NCBI RefSeq assembly: GCF_001957125.1
Contig: NZ_MPHJ01000002.1
Coordinates: 124,001-188,000, forward strand
Length of the DNA: 64,000 nucleotides
DNA from: Shewanella sp. UCD-KL12
Lineage (GTDB): Bacteria > Pseudomonadota > Gammaproteobacteria > Enterobacterales > Shewanellaceae
Reading direction: 5' to 3'
Position 1 is the first letter of the stretch; the number at the start of each line of letters is the position of its first letter. A program made the translations under genes and the position numbers. The notes beneath the pieces were generated by a model, which saw nothing but the letters and a program-made list of their open reading frames with translations, was not told where the DNA came from and did not search any database. Below are positions 1 to 9,283 of the stretch, piece by piece.

Positions 1-1
1 T

Positions 2-928
2 ATCTCTCTTTATAAAGCGTATAGCCAAGGTGCTGAGTTAAACCTTACTCCAGAGGCAAAGAACGTAAATACACTTTATTCAAACTTCCCTAGTGAACAG
101 ATGCTAAGTCCATCGCAATTAGCCTTCTCTTATACTAAACATCTTAGATCTTTTAGTGGTAGGCATTGGTCTCTCGTTGCTACGCCCAGTTTAGGCTATA
201 TCGCAGAGCGTAGAGGCCAGCTTCCCTACACAATCGTCATATTCGGTGGCCTCTTTGTCCTGTTAGGCGCACTTTATGTCTATGCTATTTTACGACGTGC
301 TGAATTTGTTGAGCGAGAGGTAAAGCAAAGAACCGCAGATCTTAATGAGGCAAAGCGTCAATTAGAGCTGATATCGCAAACTGATAGTCTGACTAAAATC
401 CCAAATCGACGTTGTTTCGATGATACCGTCCAAGAGCAGTGGCAAATAGCAATCAGGGATAAAACTCGCATAGGACTAATGATGATCGACATCGATCATT
501 TTAAACTCTATAACGATACCTATGGGCACCTAGCGGGCGATCAATGTTTACGAGAGGTGGCGCAAGCGCTAAGTCAGACGCTTAACAGAGATTCAGATCT
601 TGTGGCTAGGTATGGGGGAGAGGAGTTTGTCATTATTCTTCCCCACACTAGGGATTGCAATTCACCCGCTAAACGTTGTCAGTATAATATTGAACGCCTC
701 GAGCTCCCACATGAGACCTCAATGACCAGTGGTTTTGTTACAGTAAGTATTGGTGTGGTCAGCACAATTCCAGATAAAGACTCAGATCTACTCGATTTTA
801 TCGCTCAGGCAGATACGGCTTTATACAAAGCTAAAAATGCTGGGAGAAATAGAGTGGCTGTGTATGATGATAAAGAGAGAGACAATTCAAGCCCGACGTC
901 ACAAGAAACATCAGCGGTAGTTTTATAA
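2..928 (+). CDS. Diguanylate cyclase with CHASE-type sensor (5' partial)
   Basis: The reading frame is open to the left window edge, so the N-terminus is missing. An in-frame ATG at 101 is internal. The visible part begins with the end of an extracytoplasmic CHASE-like sensor (WSLVATPSLGY), then one membrane helix, a short coiled linker and a GGDEF domain. The active-site motif reads RYGGEEF, and an RxxD inhibitory site (RDSD) lies at the usual distance before it, so catalysis and product inhibition by c-di-GMP both look intact. Family knowledge: GGDEF domains make c-di-GMP from two GTP. The ligand of the sensor cannot be inferred. Confidence 0.9.
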   Translation: MSLYKAYSQGAELNLTPEAKNVNTLYSNFPSEQMLSPSQLAFSYTKHLRSFSGRHWSLVATPSLGYIAERRGQLPYTIVIFGGLFVLLGALYVYAILRRAEFVEREVKQRTADLNEAKRQLELISQTDSLTKIPNRRCFDDTVQEQWQIAIRDKTRIGLMMIDIDHFKLYNDTYGHLAGDQCLREVAQALSQTLNRDSDLVARYGGEEFVIILPHTRDCNSPAKRCQYNIERLELPHETSMTSGFVTVSIGVVSTIPDKDSDLLDFIAQADTALYKAKNAGRNRVAVYDDKERDNSSPTSQETSAVVL

Positions 929-1029
929 TGGTTAGGGACCGTTGTTACGCTTATATACATCATCAGCTACCCTTTGAATTCGATTCGGTATAACCTGATA
1001 ATTAATACTCGCGATTATTAGGTTCTCTA

Positions 1030-2136
1030 TTGTCATCCATCTCTACAGGTAGACATGACCATTTAAGGTTGGCTACTTTCAACCTATTTAACTTCATCGA
1101 GCCACCAAACGCTTACTATGAGTTTGAAAATATTTATACTAAGGAGCAGTGGCTGAAAAAATTGGATTGGATCTCGAAATACCTATATGAGCATCAACCA
1201 GATGTGATTGGTTTTCAAGAGGTCTTTAGTACCGATGCATTGAAGCAGCTCTGCCAACAGTGTGGTTTAGTGCACTTTGCTGTATTAGATACGCCCGATG
1301 TTGCTGATGACTTTATCTATAGTAAACCTGTCGTCGCACTCGCTTCCCGCTTCCCTATTCTAGATGCATGCTCTGTTGCTGCGGATCGTAAAATGATCGC
1401 AATGATGGGACTGGATGAAGATTTTGACTTTAGTAGAAAACCATTACGGGCCACCATTGAAGTCCCTAAGATAGGTGCCACAGATTGTTATGTTGTTCAC
1501 TTTAAATCTAAACGGCCACTCTTTGAGCCTAATGAACTTAGCAAGCAAGAGGCTGATCAACTCTCTGTAAGTCCACAAAAGGTGAGGCCGCACAGTTATA
1601 ATGCAAGTATTGGGCATCAACTTGCTGTGGAGGCGCTTGGTCAATGGGGCTCAAGTATTCAGCGAGGAAGTGAAGCCGCTTTACTTCGCTACGCTATGGT
1701 TGAGAGACGGATCCTGAGTCAAAATCCCATGATCTTAATGGGTGACTTTAATGATAGTTTAAGTGATGGCGTATTAGCCGCTCTAACTGCAGTGGACACA
1801 AGGGTAAAACCTGATTACGGTCTAACTGCTGGGAGCAAGGGGGCCAATGAGCTATTTGGTCAATATCGATTGCAAGATGCTTATGAGCTGTATCAGTCTT
1901 CTCAATATGCTTTGTCTGCACAAGCTAGAGTGGCAACTCATTATTATTTCGCTAAGGGCTCAGTACTCGATTATATCTTGCTTTCAAATGAGTTTGACCC
2001 GAAAAGTAACCAAAATTTAGCGGAAGTCGGCAGATATGAGGTCTACGACCGTCACCTCATAAACCCAAGCTTTGAGCATGATAGCCAAAGTACAGATCAT
2101 GCTCCGGTGATGATCACGCTCTCGATGAGAGAGTAA
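1030..2136 (+). CDS. Endonuclease/exonuclease/phosphatase family protein
   Basis: 368 residues with the EEP-fold signature set in order: LATFNLFNF near the N-terminus, PDVIGFQEVF (metal-binding Glu), MGDFND in the middle and STDHAPV near the C-terminus. These are the catalytic Asn, Glu, Asp-Asn and Asp-His of the DNase I/sphingomyelinase-like superfamily. There is no signal peptide. The start is a TTG; no better in-frame ATG precedes the first motif. The substrate (nucleic acid, phospholipid or phosphoester) cannot be read from the sequence. It is about 100 bp downstream of the diguanylate cyclase and could share its transcript. Confidence 0.8.
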   Translation: MSSISTGRHDHLRLATFNLFNFIEPPNAYYEFENIYTKEQWLKKLDWISKYLYEHQPDVIGFQEVFSTDALKQLCQQCGLVHFAVLDTPDVADDFIYSKPVVALASRFPILDACSVAADRKMIAMMGLDEDFDFSRKPLRATIEVPKIGATDCYVVHFKSKRPLFEPNELSKQEADQLSVSPQKVRPHSYNASIGHQLAVEALGQWGSSIQRGSEAALLRYAMVERRILSQNPMILMGDFNDSLSDGVLAALTAVDTRVKPDYGLTAGSKGANELFGQYRLQDAYELYQSSQYALSAQARVATHYYFAKGSVLDYILLSNEFDPKSNQNLAEVGRYEVYDRHLINPSFEHDSQSTDHAPVMITLSMRE

Positions 2137-2270
2137 TATTTGTGCTAGGTCTATTCGATTCAATCTGGCGCTTTACAAAGACAGAGCAGATCCCCGCAGG
2201 TTTTCCTCCACGAAAACGACACACGCCCCCCGCTTCTGTTCGTTTAAAGAAGCGGCATTGCTTACATTTA

Positions 2271-2535
2271 TACCATGTCGCATAAAGATGTGCTCACTCA
2301 GCGAGAGCTTAACGCTTCTGAGGCAAGGAAACGAGTGAAGGGCATAGTGATTCTACGTTCAAGCTCGATGACGCGGCATTCAGAAGTGCTAAGACTCGTC
2401 TTTTAGGAGCTTTTTAGGCTGCCTATTTCTTCGTTGAATAACTTCGTAAGGGAGCCACCATTACTTCAGTTATCCGCCTCGAACTAGTTTGCCTAAAATA
2501 GCTCTGAGTTGATCACTTTCTTATGCGAAATGGTA
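2271..2535. repeat. Miniature inverted-repeat element, copy 1
   Basis: 265-bp non-coding element with imperfect terminal inverted repeats of about 35 bp. The left end reads TACCATGTCGCATAA and the complement of the right end reads TACCATTTCGCATAA. It is in inverse orientation to the copies at 5788-6052 and 20579-20841; the shared core includes the complement of GGTTATTCCCTT. No ORF is supported inside. It fills most of the 640-bp gap between the EEP protein and the outer-membrane protein. The rest of that gap shows no clear feature. Confidence 0.8.
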
Positions 2536-2777
2536 TTAAATCGCTTTGGCATAACTATTGAGATTTGGCATAGCTTTGAAAATAGAGTGAGTAGGTTGAA
2601 ACTATATCATCGATAGCGATGATAGTAGATGCCATCGGCTTGATGAAAGCTGCAAGTTAATCCTCCGGCTGTTCCCTTGAACGGATTACTACTGCACTGA
2701 TGTTGGCAATTTGCTACTGTAAGGTTGCCAGTTGTGCCGCTCTTCTCCTTGTTTAAAGTTATTGGAAACAGACTTCT

Positions 2778-4097
2778 ATGAATATGAAGCTAATATGCGT
2801 ATCTATTGTTTGCCTCTCCTCCATGGTTAGCTTTTCAGTGGTAAGCGCTCCTGCTGCGAATGTGAAAACCTCGGTCAATCGCGTAGAGTCTCCGGATAGA
2901 GTGAAGGAGAGCTTAATTTTGCCCTACCTATTTAGCTCTGAGTCTATGGGGCTCAATTTAGGTGTAGGAGGCATGTTAAATGGCTATTACCAAGATCAGA
3001 TGACTATAGGCGGAACGGTATTTGGTGGTGAGGTTAGTAAGGCGGGCGGTGGCGGTGTATGGAACTTTAAGCTGCCTAAAACTGAGCGTTTCTTTTTAAG
3101 TGTATATGGCATGATGGGCTACTACCCCAAGCAGCGAGCTTATGCGGGAGGAACGTTGGACTTCATACCAATATCAATGCCTCTTCCAGGTAGTAATGAT
3201 TCGGCACAAACTCAATATTTAGAGGCTGATGGTTCGTCCAATTGGTTTGATATTAAGCTTGAGTATGCTCTGCCATTTGGTGCGACAGCTAATAAAGGTA
3301 TGGTCGAGTATCAACTGAAAAATGGTTTGTTGATATCCGAGCCTAGTGGAGGAGACTCATGGAACCCGCTCACACATGGGGCGACAGTCGTTGTTTTACG
3401 CCAGTTTAATCGCTATCAAAGTTTTGAGTTTGAAGAGGAAGAGTTAGATGGCACTATTCATGCGATAGAGCTAGGCATTTTGCATGATAATACTGACTTT
3501 TCTATCAACCCCTCTACGGGGAGTAGCCAATACCTCTCCATATCCCATGATGCGGCTTGGCTTGACTCAGATAATGAGTGGACCTTTATTAATCTTGATA
3601 TGAGTAAGTACTTCTCTTTCGGCTCTTCTGAGTATGCCCATCAAAGGATTTTAGCGTTGAACTTTTGGACTGGTTACTCGCCATCTTGGGAGCTCGAGTA
3701 TGATGGTATAGGCGGCAAGAAAGTGATCGGTAATGCGCCTTATAATGAGGCCGCAACTTTAGGTGGCTTCTATCGTATGCGTGGTTATGATCAGAACCGC
3801 TTTCACGATAAAGCGTCGATTTACGGTTCCGCTGAATATCGATATACCTTGAAGTATAATCCGATTGAGGATGTTAACTGGCTTAAGTTCCTTAAAATAG
3901 ACTGGTTTCAGCTTGTCGGCTTCGTTGAGGCTGGCCGTGTAGGCGCTGAATATACGGCAAGTGAATTGCTAACAGACCTTAAATACGATGCTGGGTTTTC
4001 AATCCGAGCGATGGCAGCGGGTCTTGTGGTAAGAACGGATATTGCTGTCTCTGATGAAGGGACAAATACATGGGTGATGGTTGACCATCCTTTCTAA
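2778..4097 (+). CDS. BamA/TamA-family outer-membrane beta-barrel protein
   Basis: 439 residues. An N-terminal signal peptide (about residues 1-24, ending VVSA) is followed by alternating amphipathic segments typical of a beta-barrel. The segment GGFYRMRGYDQNRF resembles the GG...RGY motif of Omp85/surface-antigen (D15) barrels, and the last residue is Phe, the usual outer-membrane insertion signal. There is no POTRA region before the barrel, so this is a short stand-alone form rather than BamA itself. It is preceded by a repeat element and probably has its own promoter. Function is unknown. Confidence 0.75.
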   Translation: MNMKLICVSIVCLSSMVSFSVVSAPAANVKTSVNRVESPDRVKESLILPYLFSSESMGLNLGVGGMLNGYYQDQMTIGGTVFGGEVSKAGGGGVWNFKLPKTERFFLSVYGMMGYYPKQRAYAGGTLDFIPISMPLPGSNDSAQTQYLEADGSSNWFDIKLEYALPFGATANKGMVEYQLKNGLLISEPSGGDSWNPLTHGATVVVLRQFNRYQSFEFEEEELDGTIHAIELGILHDNTDFSINPSTGSSQYLSISHDAAWLDSDNEWTFINLDMSKYFSFGSSEYAHQRILALNFWTGYSPSWELEYDGIGGKKVIGNAPYNEAATLGGFYRMRGYDQNRFHDKASIYGSAEYRYTLKYNPIEDVNWLKFLKIDWFQLVGFVEAGRVGAEYTASELLTDLKYDAGFSIRAMAAGLVVRTDIAVSDEGTNTWVMVDHPF

Positions 4098-4174
4098 TTT
4101 AAGGTTTTGTACTTAAGTCTGGTATCAGCGTATCTTATTAGAACTGAATATGACTTTTTAAGGCGACTTTATCA

Positions 4175-5104
4175 ATGTTAGATGCAATTTGTACGTTCGA
4201 TAAAGATAATCCTATCACCTTTACCGTATTCAAATTTCAATCGTTATCAGCTGATGAAATTGAACAGTTTAGGCAATCTCTTATCTGTCCTAGTTGTAAT
4301 GGTAAAGCGTATTTTCGCAAAGCATCTAAAGATGGCAAAGTGGCTTGTTTTGGTTCACGATACCACCAAGCTGATTGTGTAGAGTTTAAACCTTCTAAAG
4401 CCAAAGCCCATGAGGAACAAGCTATCGCAGAGCTCAACCAGGTATTGGTTGATAGCGATGCGTTAATGATAGATTTTTCTAAAGCCGCCTCAGTCAAGAG
4501 GGCTTCATTAAAAAGTGAACAAGCCGGTTTAACCCAATTAGAGCGCGTTGGGGATAATAAGGTGCAAAAGAGCAGCAAAACCTCAGATACTAGCGAGCCT
4601 CTTATCGGTATTGAGAGTACTCTTGCTGAATCTATCCCTCTAGATAGCCCTAGTGGACAAGGTGAGCCTATGAGTAAGATGGCCTCCCAAGGGCTTGAGG
4701 CAATACTTTATAGCTTACTTCGAGGCAGTGAATTAGCTGAGTCTGATCTCTGGATCTATACCGATAGTAAGTATCGTTGGCGAGCTAAAAACTTATTCGT
4801 AAATTTCGCTAATGCAACGCCAACAGAGAATGGCGCGCCGCGTATGTATTGGGGAACCCTGTCACATAGCGATAAGCTGATGGAGTGGTTAAATCCATCT
4901 GATTGCAAAGATCTAGGTATTCCAATCGCCGATTATAAAAAGTCACTGTTTAGTCAGTTCGATATTCAAGAGCGGCGAGATCTTGAGGGCGCGGGCATAA
5001 TACTTTTTGGTAAATGCATCTGGAACAAAGAGAAGACGCGTAAGATTATCCAGCTCTGGGGCAAAGATATTAATCGGATACTCATTTCAAAATTAGAAAA
5101 TTAA
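4175..5104 (+). CDS. Hypothetical protein with N-terminal zinc-ribbon-like Cys cluster
   Basis: 309 residues, not recognised. Residues 38-68 hold Cys38-x2-Cys41, Cys58, His64 and Cys68, a plausible metal-binding knuckle. The middle (about 120-165) is polar and low in hydrophobic residues, probably a linker. The C-terminal half is globular with many aromatic residues. There are no membrane segments. It starts 77 bp after the outer-membrane protein on the same strand. The Cys/His arrangement recalls N-terminal zinc ribbons of CoiA-like proteins, but the similarity is too weak for a name. Confidence 0.55.
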   Translation: MLDAICTFDKDNPITFTVFKFQSLSADEIEQFRQSLICPSCNGKAYFRKASKDGKVACFGSRYHQADCVEFKPSKAKAHEEQAIAELNQVLVDSDALMIDFSKAASVKRASLKSEQAGLTQLERVGDNKVQKSSKTSDTSEPLIGIESTLAESIPLDSPSGQGEPMSKMASQGLEAILYSLLRGSELAESDLWIYTDSKYRWRAKNLFVNFANATPTENGAPRMYWGTLSHSDKLMEWLNPSDCKDLGIPIADYKKSLFSQFDIQERRDLEGAGIILFGKCIWNKEKTRKIIQLWGKDINRILISKLEN

Positions 5105-5498
5105 TATTGTATTGGCCAGTCGTGTCGACGCTCACCCACTTTTCGATGGTCAGTTCGAGATTGTTAACTGAGCCGTATAATCAACTATATCGATTAATAG
5201 CATTTCTTTGCTGCATTGCAAAATAGGAGAGTGTATTGCATTTCGCAATGATTAAGGTAAAAGGTATTTTTGACACCTATATTGTGAACACGATTAATGC
5301 AAAGAAACATCCATCCGCTGCTTAGAATAAATTCAAACAGTTAATTATAGTTTTACCTTCACCTACCTCCTTTCTACCGCGATTGTCCATATTGATAATA
5401 TTAGCCAATAGAAATGTTGGCACAGCATATGCTTTATTAAAGTCTACCCAGTAACACCCGATATAAAGGGTGTAGATAGTTAATATGAGGAATCTATT
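5105..5498. other. Gene-free gap with an ACACCC/GGGTGT inverted repeat
   Basis: No convincing gene is visible. An inverted repeat ACACCC-8 nt-GGGTGT (5454-5473) lies about 25 bp before the following small ORF and could be an operator or leader hairpin. A small ATTGC/GCAAT hairpin is also present near 5234-5248. Confidence 0.3.
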
Positions 5499-5711
5499 AT
5501 GTCTATTACCAATCAAGTAAATCATATTAAGCCAAAGTTAAACTTTACTGTTAACCAGCATCTCTATGAGACCTCTAATCCCTACCGTTGTAGAGTCGAT
5601 TACGTGATCAAGCTACTCGCTGGTGACGAGCTGTGCCAGACCAATGAAGAGACTTACTGCAAAGAGGACGTTATTAATTTAGAGAAGGATTTTATTCTTG
5701 GCTATAACTAA
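5499..5711 (+). CDS. Small hypothetical protein (70 aa)
   Basis: Starts at an ATG with a GAGG ribosome-binding sequence eight bases upstream. The product is polar and soluble, with three cysteines (in YRCRVDY, DELCQTN and TYCKEDV) and no signal peptide or membrane segment. It stands alone between a gene-free gap and a repeat element. I do not recognise the family. The good start context argues for a real gene. Confidence 0.5.
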   Translation: MSITNQVNHIKPKLNFTVNQHLYETSNPYRCRVDYVIKLLAGDELCQTNEETYCKEDVINLEKDFILGYN

Positions 5712-5787
5712 GAAGTACGTGCAGTTTGTTCAATCTACGTTTAATGCTAGTTTGTCATGGTGCAAGGTGAAGAGTTGCTGATATTTA

Positions 5788-6052
5788 TACCAGTTCCATT
5801 AAATATGTGTTCAATTCAGAGCTTTCTCAGGGATTTCGATCCAAGACGCATCGTTGAAGAAATGGTTATTCCCTTTTGAGGCGATGCAACGTAGGAGCGG
5901 AAGCCCTGAGAAGCTCACGCAGTGCGGGTTTAAAATCACTTTATGCTGCGCATGTGGTTTTCGAAATAGAATAACTATTAGCTTCAATCCACTTACTAGC
6001 CTACAGCGATTTTAACTCCCGCTGAATGGTCAATTCTTTAATAGAATTGGTA
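5788..6052. repeat. Miniature inverted-repeat element, copy 2
   Basis: 265 bp. The left end reads TACCAGTTCCATTAAA and the complement of the right end reads TACCAATTCTATTAAA. The core GGTTATTCCCTTTTGAGGC matches copy 3 and the complement of copy 1. It is non-coding and lies in the 666-bp gap between two small genes. The remaining bases to 6377 are AT-rich with no gene seen. Confidence 0.8.
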
Positions 6053-6377
6053 TTACTTAAATCGTAGGGCTTTAGGCATAATTTAATCCTGATTAATCGA
6101 TAAGTACGGGCGCTCTAACCTCGCATTGTTTATTATTTTAGTTTGCATCATTAAAAGAGTTTCTGCTTACCTCTTCCTCTCTTAGAGGATATATCCATCC
6201 CGTGTAACCTAGCAAATAAGTATATTATTTCGTCTAAATAGCGAGTAGTAATATATGTCGCTAACCTCATAATTATTAACAACGTATTGTTTAACAATAT
6301 GTTATAGAAGTTTATCTGGCGTTAATATAACTTGGGTTGCTAGTTAGGTTGAAAAGTGGCCATAGCCAAAGGATTGT

Positions 6378-6866
6378 ATGTCTTCTGCAAACACAAAGTT
6401 CGTTATAGGTTTTGTGCTCTTATGCCTAGTGGGAGCTGGTGCTGCTGTGGGTTTTTACCTCAATAATGAAAAGCAAGACCCTCATAAAACCTTGCTGCCG
6501 CTAGTGTTAGGCAGTTGGGTTAAAATTCCTGGTATCTGTGAAGGCAATGTCAGCTATCAGCACCAGCTTGATATTCTGTCAAAAGAGCTTATCAAAATAA
6601 AAGGGGAGGAGATGAGTATTGCTGATTTCTCCATTTCAGAAACCGCTTCATTTAAGGTGACATGTGAGGCTGTTGGATCTGGGGAGTTCTTTGCTCAAAC
6701 TTCTTTTATAGCTGATCGTTTTTCTCGCTTTTATGTAGGAAAAATAGGTCAATTCACAGTGATGAAAAATGTTGCGCCGACTGGTGAGCTTTGGTTTAAA
6801 CTCGATAGTCAGTTCCAGAAAAAATTGCAGGCAATGAGTGACATTAAAAATAGCCGCAGGATATAG
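6378..6866 (+). CDS. Hypothetical membrane-anchored protein (162 aa)
   Basis: A single N-terminal hydrophobic helix (about residues 8-28, FVIGFVLLCLVGAGAAVGFY) is followed by a roughly 130-residue polar domain with two cysteines in ICEG and VTCEA that could form a periplasmic disulphide. I do not recognise the family. The next gene begins 62 bp downstream on the same strand and is also membrane-anchored, so the two may form an operon. Confidence 0.5.
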   Translation: MSSANTKFVIGFVLLCLVGAGAAVGFYLNNEKQDPHKTLLPLVLGSWVKIPGICEGNVSYQHQLDILSKELIKIKGEEMSIADFSISETASFKVTCEAVGSGEFFAQTSFIADRFSRFYVGKIGQFTVMKNVAPTGELWFKLDSQFQKKLQAMSDIKNSRRI

Positions 6867-6928
6867 CAGGATATAATAGTTAATTATCCACATACTATTT
6901 AAATAAATGGAAGGTAAGCGCTATCGAA

Positions 6929-7336
6929 ATGCAAAGTCCTTGCCTAACGGGGAAGTTAGTTCGCTGGAATGACGATAAAGGCATCGGGGTCATTCAACCT
7001 GATGATAGTCATCATGATGTTGCGACTTTATATGGTCCGGCAAGTGAACAAATGATTGCGATTAACCTATCTGCATTACAGCATATGCATAGACGACCGC
7101 GCCTTGGCGATCAGATCTCTTTTAATATAGAGACAAAACTAGACAGCAAACTTATTGCTTTTAATGCGAGTATTGATGGCGTTACAGCTTGCTCTGCTAG
7201 AAAAGGAGTAGAAAAGGCTGTTGCAGTCAATGGGGTGGCTAGACAGAGCATTTCAGCGACTAGCGTGCTTTCTCGATTAGCCTTGATTGCTGCACTTATA
7301 ACGGCGGGCAGTTATACCTACCAGTATCTATTTTGA
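6929..7336 (+). CDS. Cold-shock-like domain protein with C-terminal membrane helix
   Basis: 135 residues. Residues 6-65 look like a cold-shock/OB fold: GKLVRWNDDKGIGVIQPDD near the start, RPRLGDQISF near the end and a basic/aromatic pattern between. Residues about 110-132 form one hydrophobic helix. The architecture resembles CSD-DUF1294 proteins that have lost most of the DUF1294 membrane part. Family knowledge suggests nucleic-acid binding at the inner membrane; the role is unknown. An AGG-rich ribosome site is 14 bp upstream of the ATG, rather far. Confidence 0.6.
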   Translation: MQSPCLTGKLVRWNDDKGIGVIQPDDSHHDVATLYGPASEQMIAINLSALQHMHRRPRLGDQISFNIETKLDSKLIAFNASIDGVTACSARKGVEKAVAVNGVARQSISATSVLSRLALIAALITAGSYTYQYLF

Positions 7337-7388
7337 CTAGTAGGTATTTTGCTCACAGGGCGCCGTAACCAGTTTATCAGGGCTTACT

Positions 7389-8321
7389 TTATCTGGGCTT
7401 GATAGGGCGTTGCTTAGCAAAGCTATATATCTTATCGCCAAATTGATAAAGACCTAGGCCTAAAATGACAAATGCAGCACCAATAATCAAAGCGGTTGTA
7501 ACCTGCTCATTATTAAGTTGTGTGCCTAACATCATGGCAAAAACAGGGGTGATTAAGGTCACTAGTGCAACAGTGCTAGCCTTGAGATTTTGTAAAATAT
7601 AGAAGTAAGCAATAAACCCAATCAGTGAGCCAAATACTCCTAAGTATAAAATTGACCAGAGAGACCTTTCCTGCCAAGTGTCTATGGGCAAGCTGCCATC
7701 GAATAATAGCCAAGCAAGCATAAATTGCGGCGTTGAAAATAGTAGGGCGCCTACAGTGCTAGCTATCGGGTGGATATTGATCTTAACCGTTTTAATCAAT
7801 ACACCACTGAGACTAAATAGAAACACAGCCGTTAAGATCAGTAACAAGCCAACCCAGCTTGCTGAGCTTAGTGATAGTTTCGATGAGCACACGATACCTA
7901 AACCAATAAAAGCTAAGGCTAAAGCTAACAGCTTCATTGGGCCAAATTTATCTTCCCCCAGTAGCTTTTGCGCCAGTAAACCTGAGATAAGGGGGGACAA
8001 ACCGAAGATCAGTGACATGGTGCCTGATGCGAGGTAGCGAGCCGCAAAGTAGCTAAGTAACATTCCTCCGACTATGCCTATGGAAGACACACTATAGAGC
8101 TTAATTGCAGCTTTGCTCCAAGGTAGGCGAATACGGGCCGTTAGTAGGATTAAACAACCTAAGCTCAAGGCAATCAGCATTCTTAACAACACCGCCATGG
8201 TCGGGTGAACAGACTCACTGCTCCAGACGATCCCAAGAGGGGTTGTAGACCAAATTAATACTACAGATAAAAAGGCAAAAGGAACCAATTTGGGTAGTGT
8301 TGCCGAGACTTGCATTGCCAT
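7389..8321 (-). CDS. EamA/DMT-family transporter
   Basis: 310 residues with ten predicted membrane helices in two repeated five-helix halves, as in the drug/metabolite exporter superfamily. The first half starts FLSVVLIWSTTPLGIVW and the second half includes the conserved GSLIGFIAYFYILQ. A GAGG ribosome-binding site lies six bases before the ATG. It converges on the cold-shock-like gene with no strong terminator between. The substrate (often amino acids or metabolites in this family) cannot be told from the sequence. Confidence 0.85.
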   Translation of the reverse strand: MAMQVSATLPKLVPFAFLSVVLIWSTTPLGIVWSSESVHPTMAVLLRMLIALSLGCLILLTARIRLPWSKAAIKLYSVSSIGIVGGMLLSYFAARYLASGTMSLIFGLSPLISGLLAQKLLGEDKFGPMKLLALALAFIGLGIVCSSKLSLSSASWVGLLLILTAVFLFSLSGVLIKTVKINIHPIASTVGALLFSTPQFMLAWLLFDGSLPIDTWQERSLWSILYLGVFGSLIGFIAYFYILQNLKASTVALVTLITPVFAMMLGTQLNNEQVTTALIIGAAFVILGLGLYQFGDKIYSFAKQRPIKPR

Positions 8322-8752
8322 AGTGCACCTCTATTTTGACTTAAAGCGATCTTCTTGAGTGAATCATGAAAGCCGATAAGAGAGAGGAGCACAGAGAGGA
8401 AGTATCTGCCGCAATTCTGTCTTTGCGGCTGGGTAATGGGTTCTAGTTTAGGGCTATAATTCCATCTCATCCGCGGCCTGATTAGGCCAGGTACAAGTTT
8501 TCACTCGAGTATTGATATCCAATGCGAGTAGTCGCAGCAGAGTCGATACCTGTTTGTTGTGAAGGCTTGTTTGAGATTGAATCAGCAGCATGAGTTAAAC
8601 CGAATTCCTAAGGGTGAATAATTTATGAGCATTCATAGTGTAACGCGAGGAGTGAAGTGTCAATTACAAATCTAATTTATTTTTTACTAATGCAGTGGTT
8701 GAGATTAAGGCACTAATTAGGTTGTAGCAGGGGAGATTGGCGAGGTGTTAGC
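8322..8752. other. Gene-free stretch
   Basis: 431 bp between the exporter start and the arfA end. No ORF with a credible start or codon pattern was seen, and no strong inverted repeat. It should carry the exporter promoter near 8330-8400 on the minus strand. Confidence 0.4.
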
Positions 8753-8995
8753 TTAGCTGATTAAAAACATACTTTTATTGATGAAGAAAGCGCGCGCTAA
8801 AAAGTCAAAAGGGGCATCGCCCTTCAGCTTATGCCCCTTATGTTTACGGTTATATGAACCTTTGCCTTTTTTCGGCTTTTCAACTCGCATTTTGAAAAGT
8901 TCGCTAGTGACTAAGGCCTTTAAAGCGTTGTCTTTTATTGTGCCTCGCTTATTATCATGCTCGATAATGGCAGCTTTTTTACTGTGTTTAGCCAT
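8753..8995 (-). CDS. arfA: Alternative ribosome-rescue factor A
   Basis: 80 residues with the ArfA core: NKRGTIKDNALKALV, then LFKMRVEKPKKGKGSYNRK, matching the conserved KG.IKDNA..AL and F..RVEK.KKGKGSY.RK of E. coli ArfA. ArfA recruits RF2 to ribosomes stalled on non-stop mRNA when tmRNA fails. Codons 53-63 form a strong stem-loop followed by U-rich sequence (see separate entry), so most transcripts probably end inside the ORF and the full protein with its hydrophobic tail is made rarely. The reverse-strand ORF over the same bases is a shadow. Confidence 0.9.
   Translation of the reverse strand: MAKHSKKAAIIEHDNKRGTIKDNALKALVTSELFKMRVEKPKKGKGSYNRKHKGHKLKGDAPFDFLARAFFINKSMFLIS
8809..8839 (-). 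terminator. Hairpin inside the arfA coding region
   Basis: On the coding strand, AAGGGGCAT pairs perfectly with ATGCCCCTT across a 13-nt loop, followed by TTGACTTTTT. It spans codons 53-63 of arfA. Family knowledge: proteobacterial arfA mRNAs carry such a hairpin, which acts as terminator or RNase III site so that a non-stop message is produced and tmRNA represses ArfA. Confidence 0.85.
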
Positions 8996-9283
8996 TGCTA
9001 ATTACCCCTTTGTTGAGCGGCGAACTATAAGCGACCCTCAAGAGGGAAGCAAACAATTATTTATGGTTTATCAGGCCTAAGTAATGTTCAATTTTTCTGC
9101 TTTCAGGATCAATCAGTATGGCAGATCCCGTTTCATTGCAGCCAATAAGGTAAGATTGGCAGCCTCTCTCTGTTCGTATTTGATTAAAAAAAATCGATAT
9201 ATTCTCTGGCACTTTATTAACAACTTACAGAGTTAAATATAGTCGATGCTTTCTGATTTTGGATTTAACCGTTCAGTACAAGG

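Noticed and set aside
5322..5525. 67-codon minus-strand ORF
   Set aside because: It overlaps the start and ribosome site of the better-supported gene at 5499 and has no credible start.
8778..9080. 100-codon plus-strand ORF
   Set aside because: It is the antisense shadow of arfA, whose protein is recognisable on the other strand.
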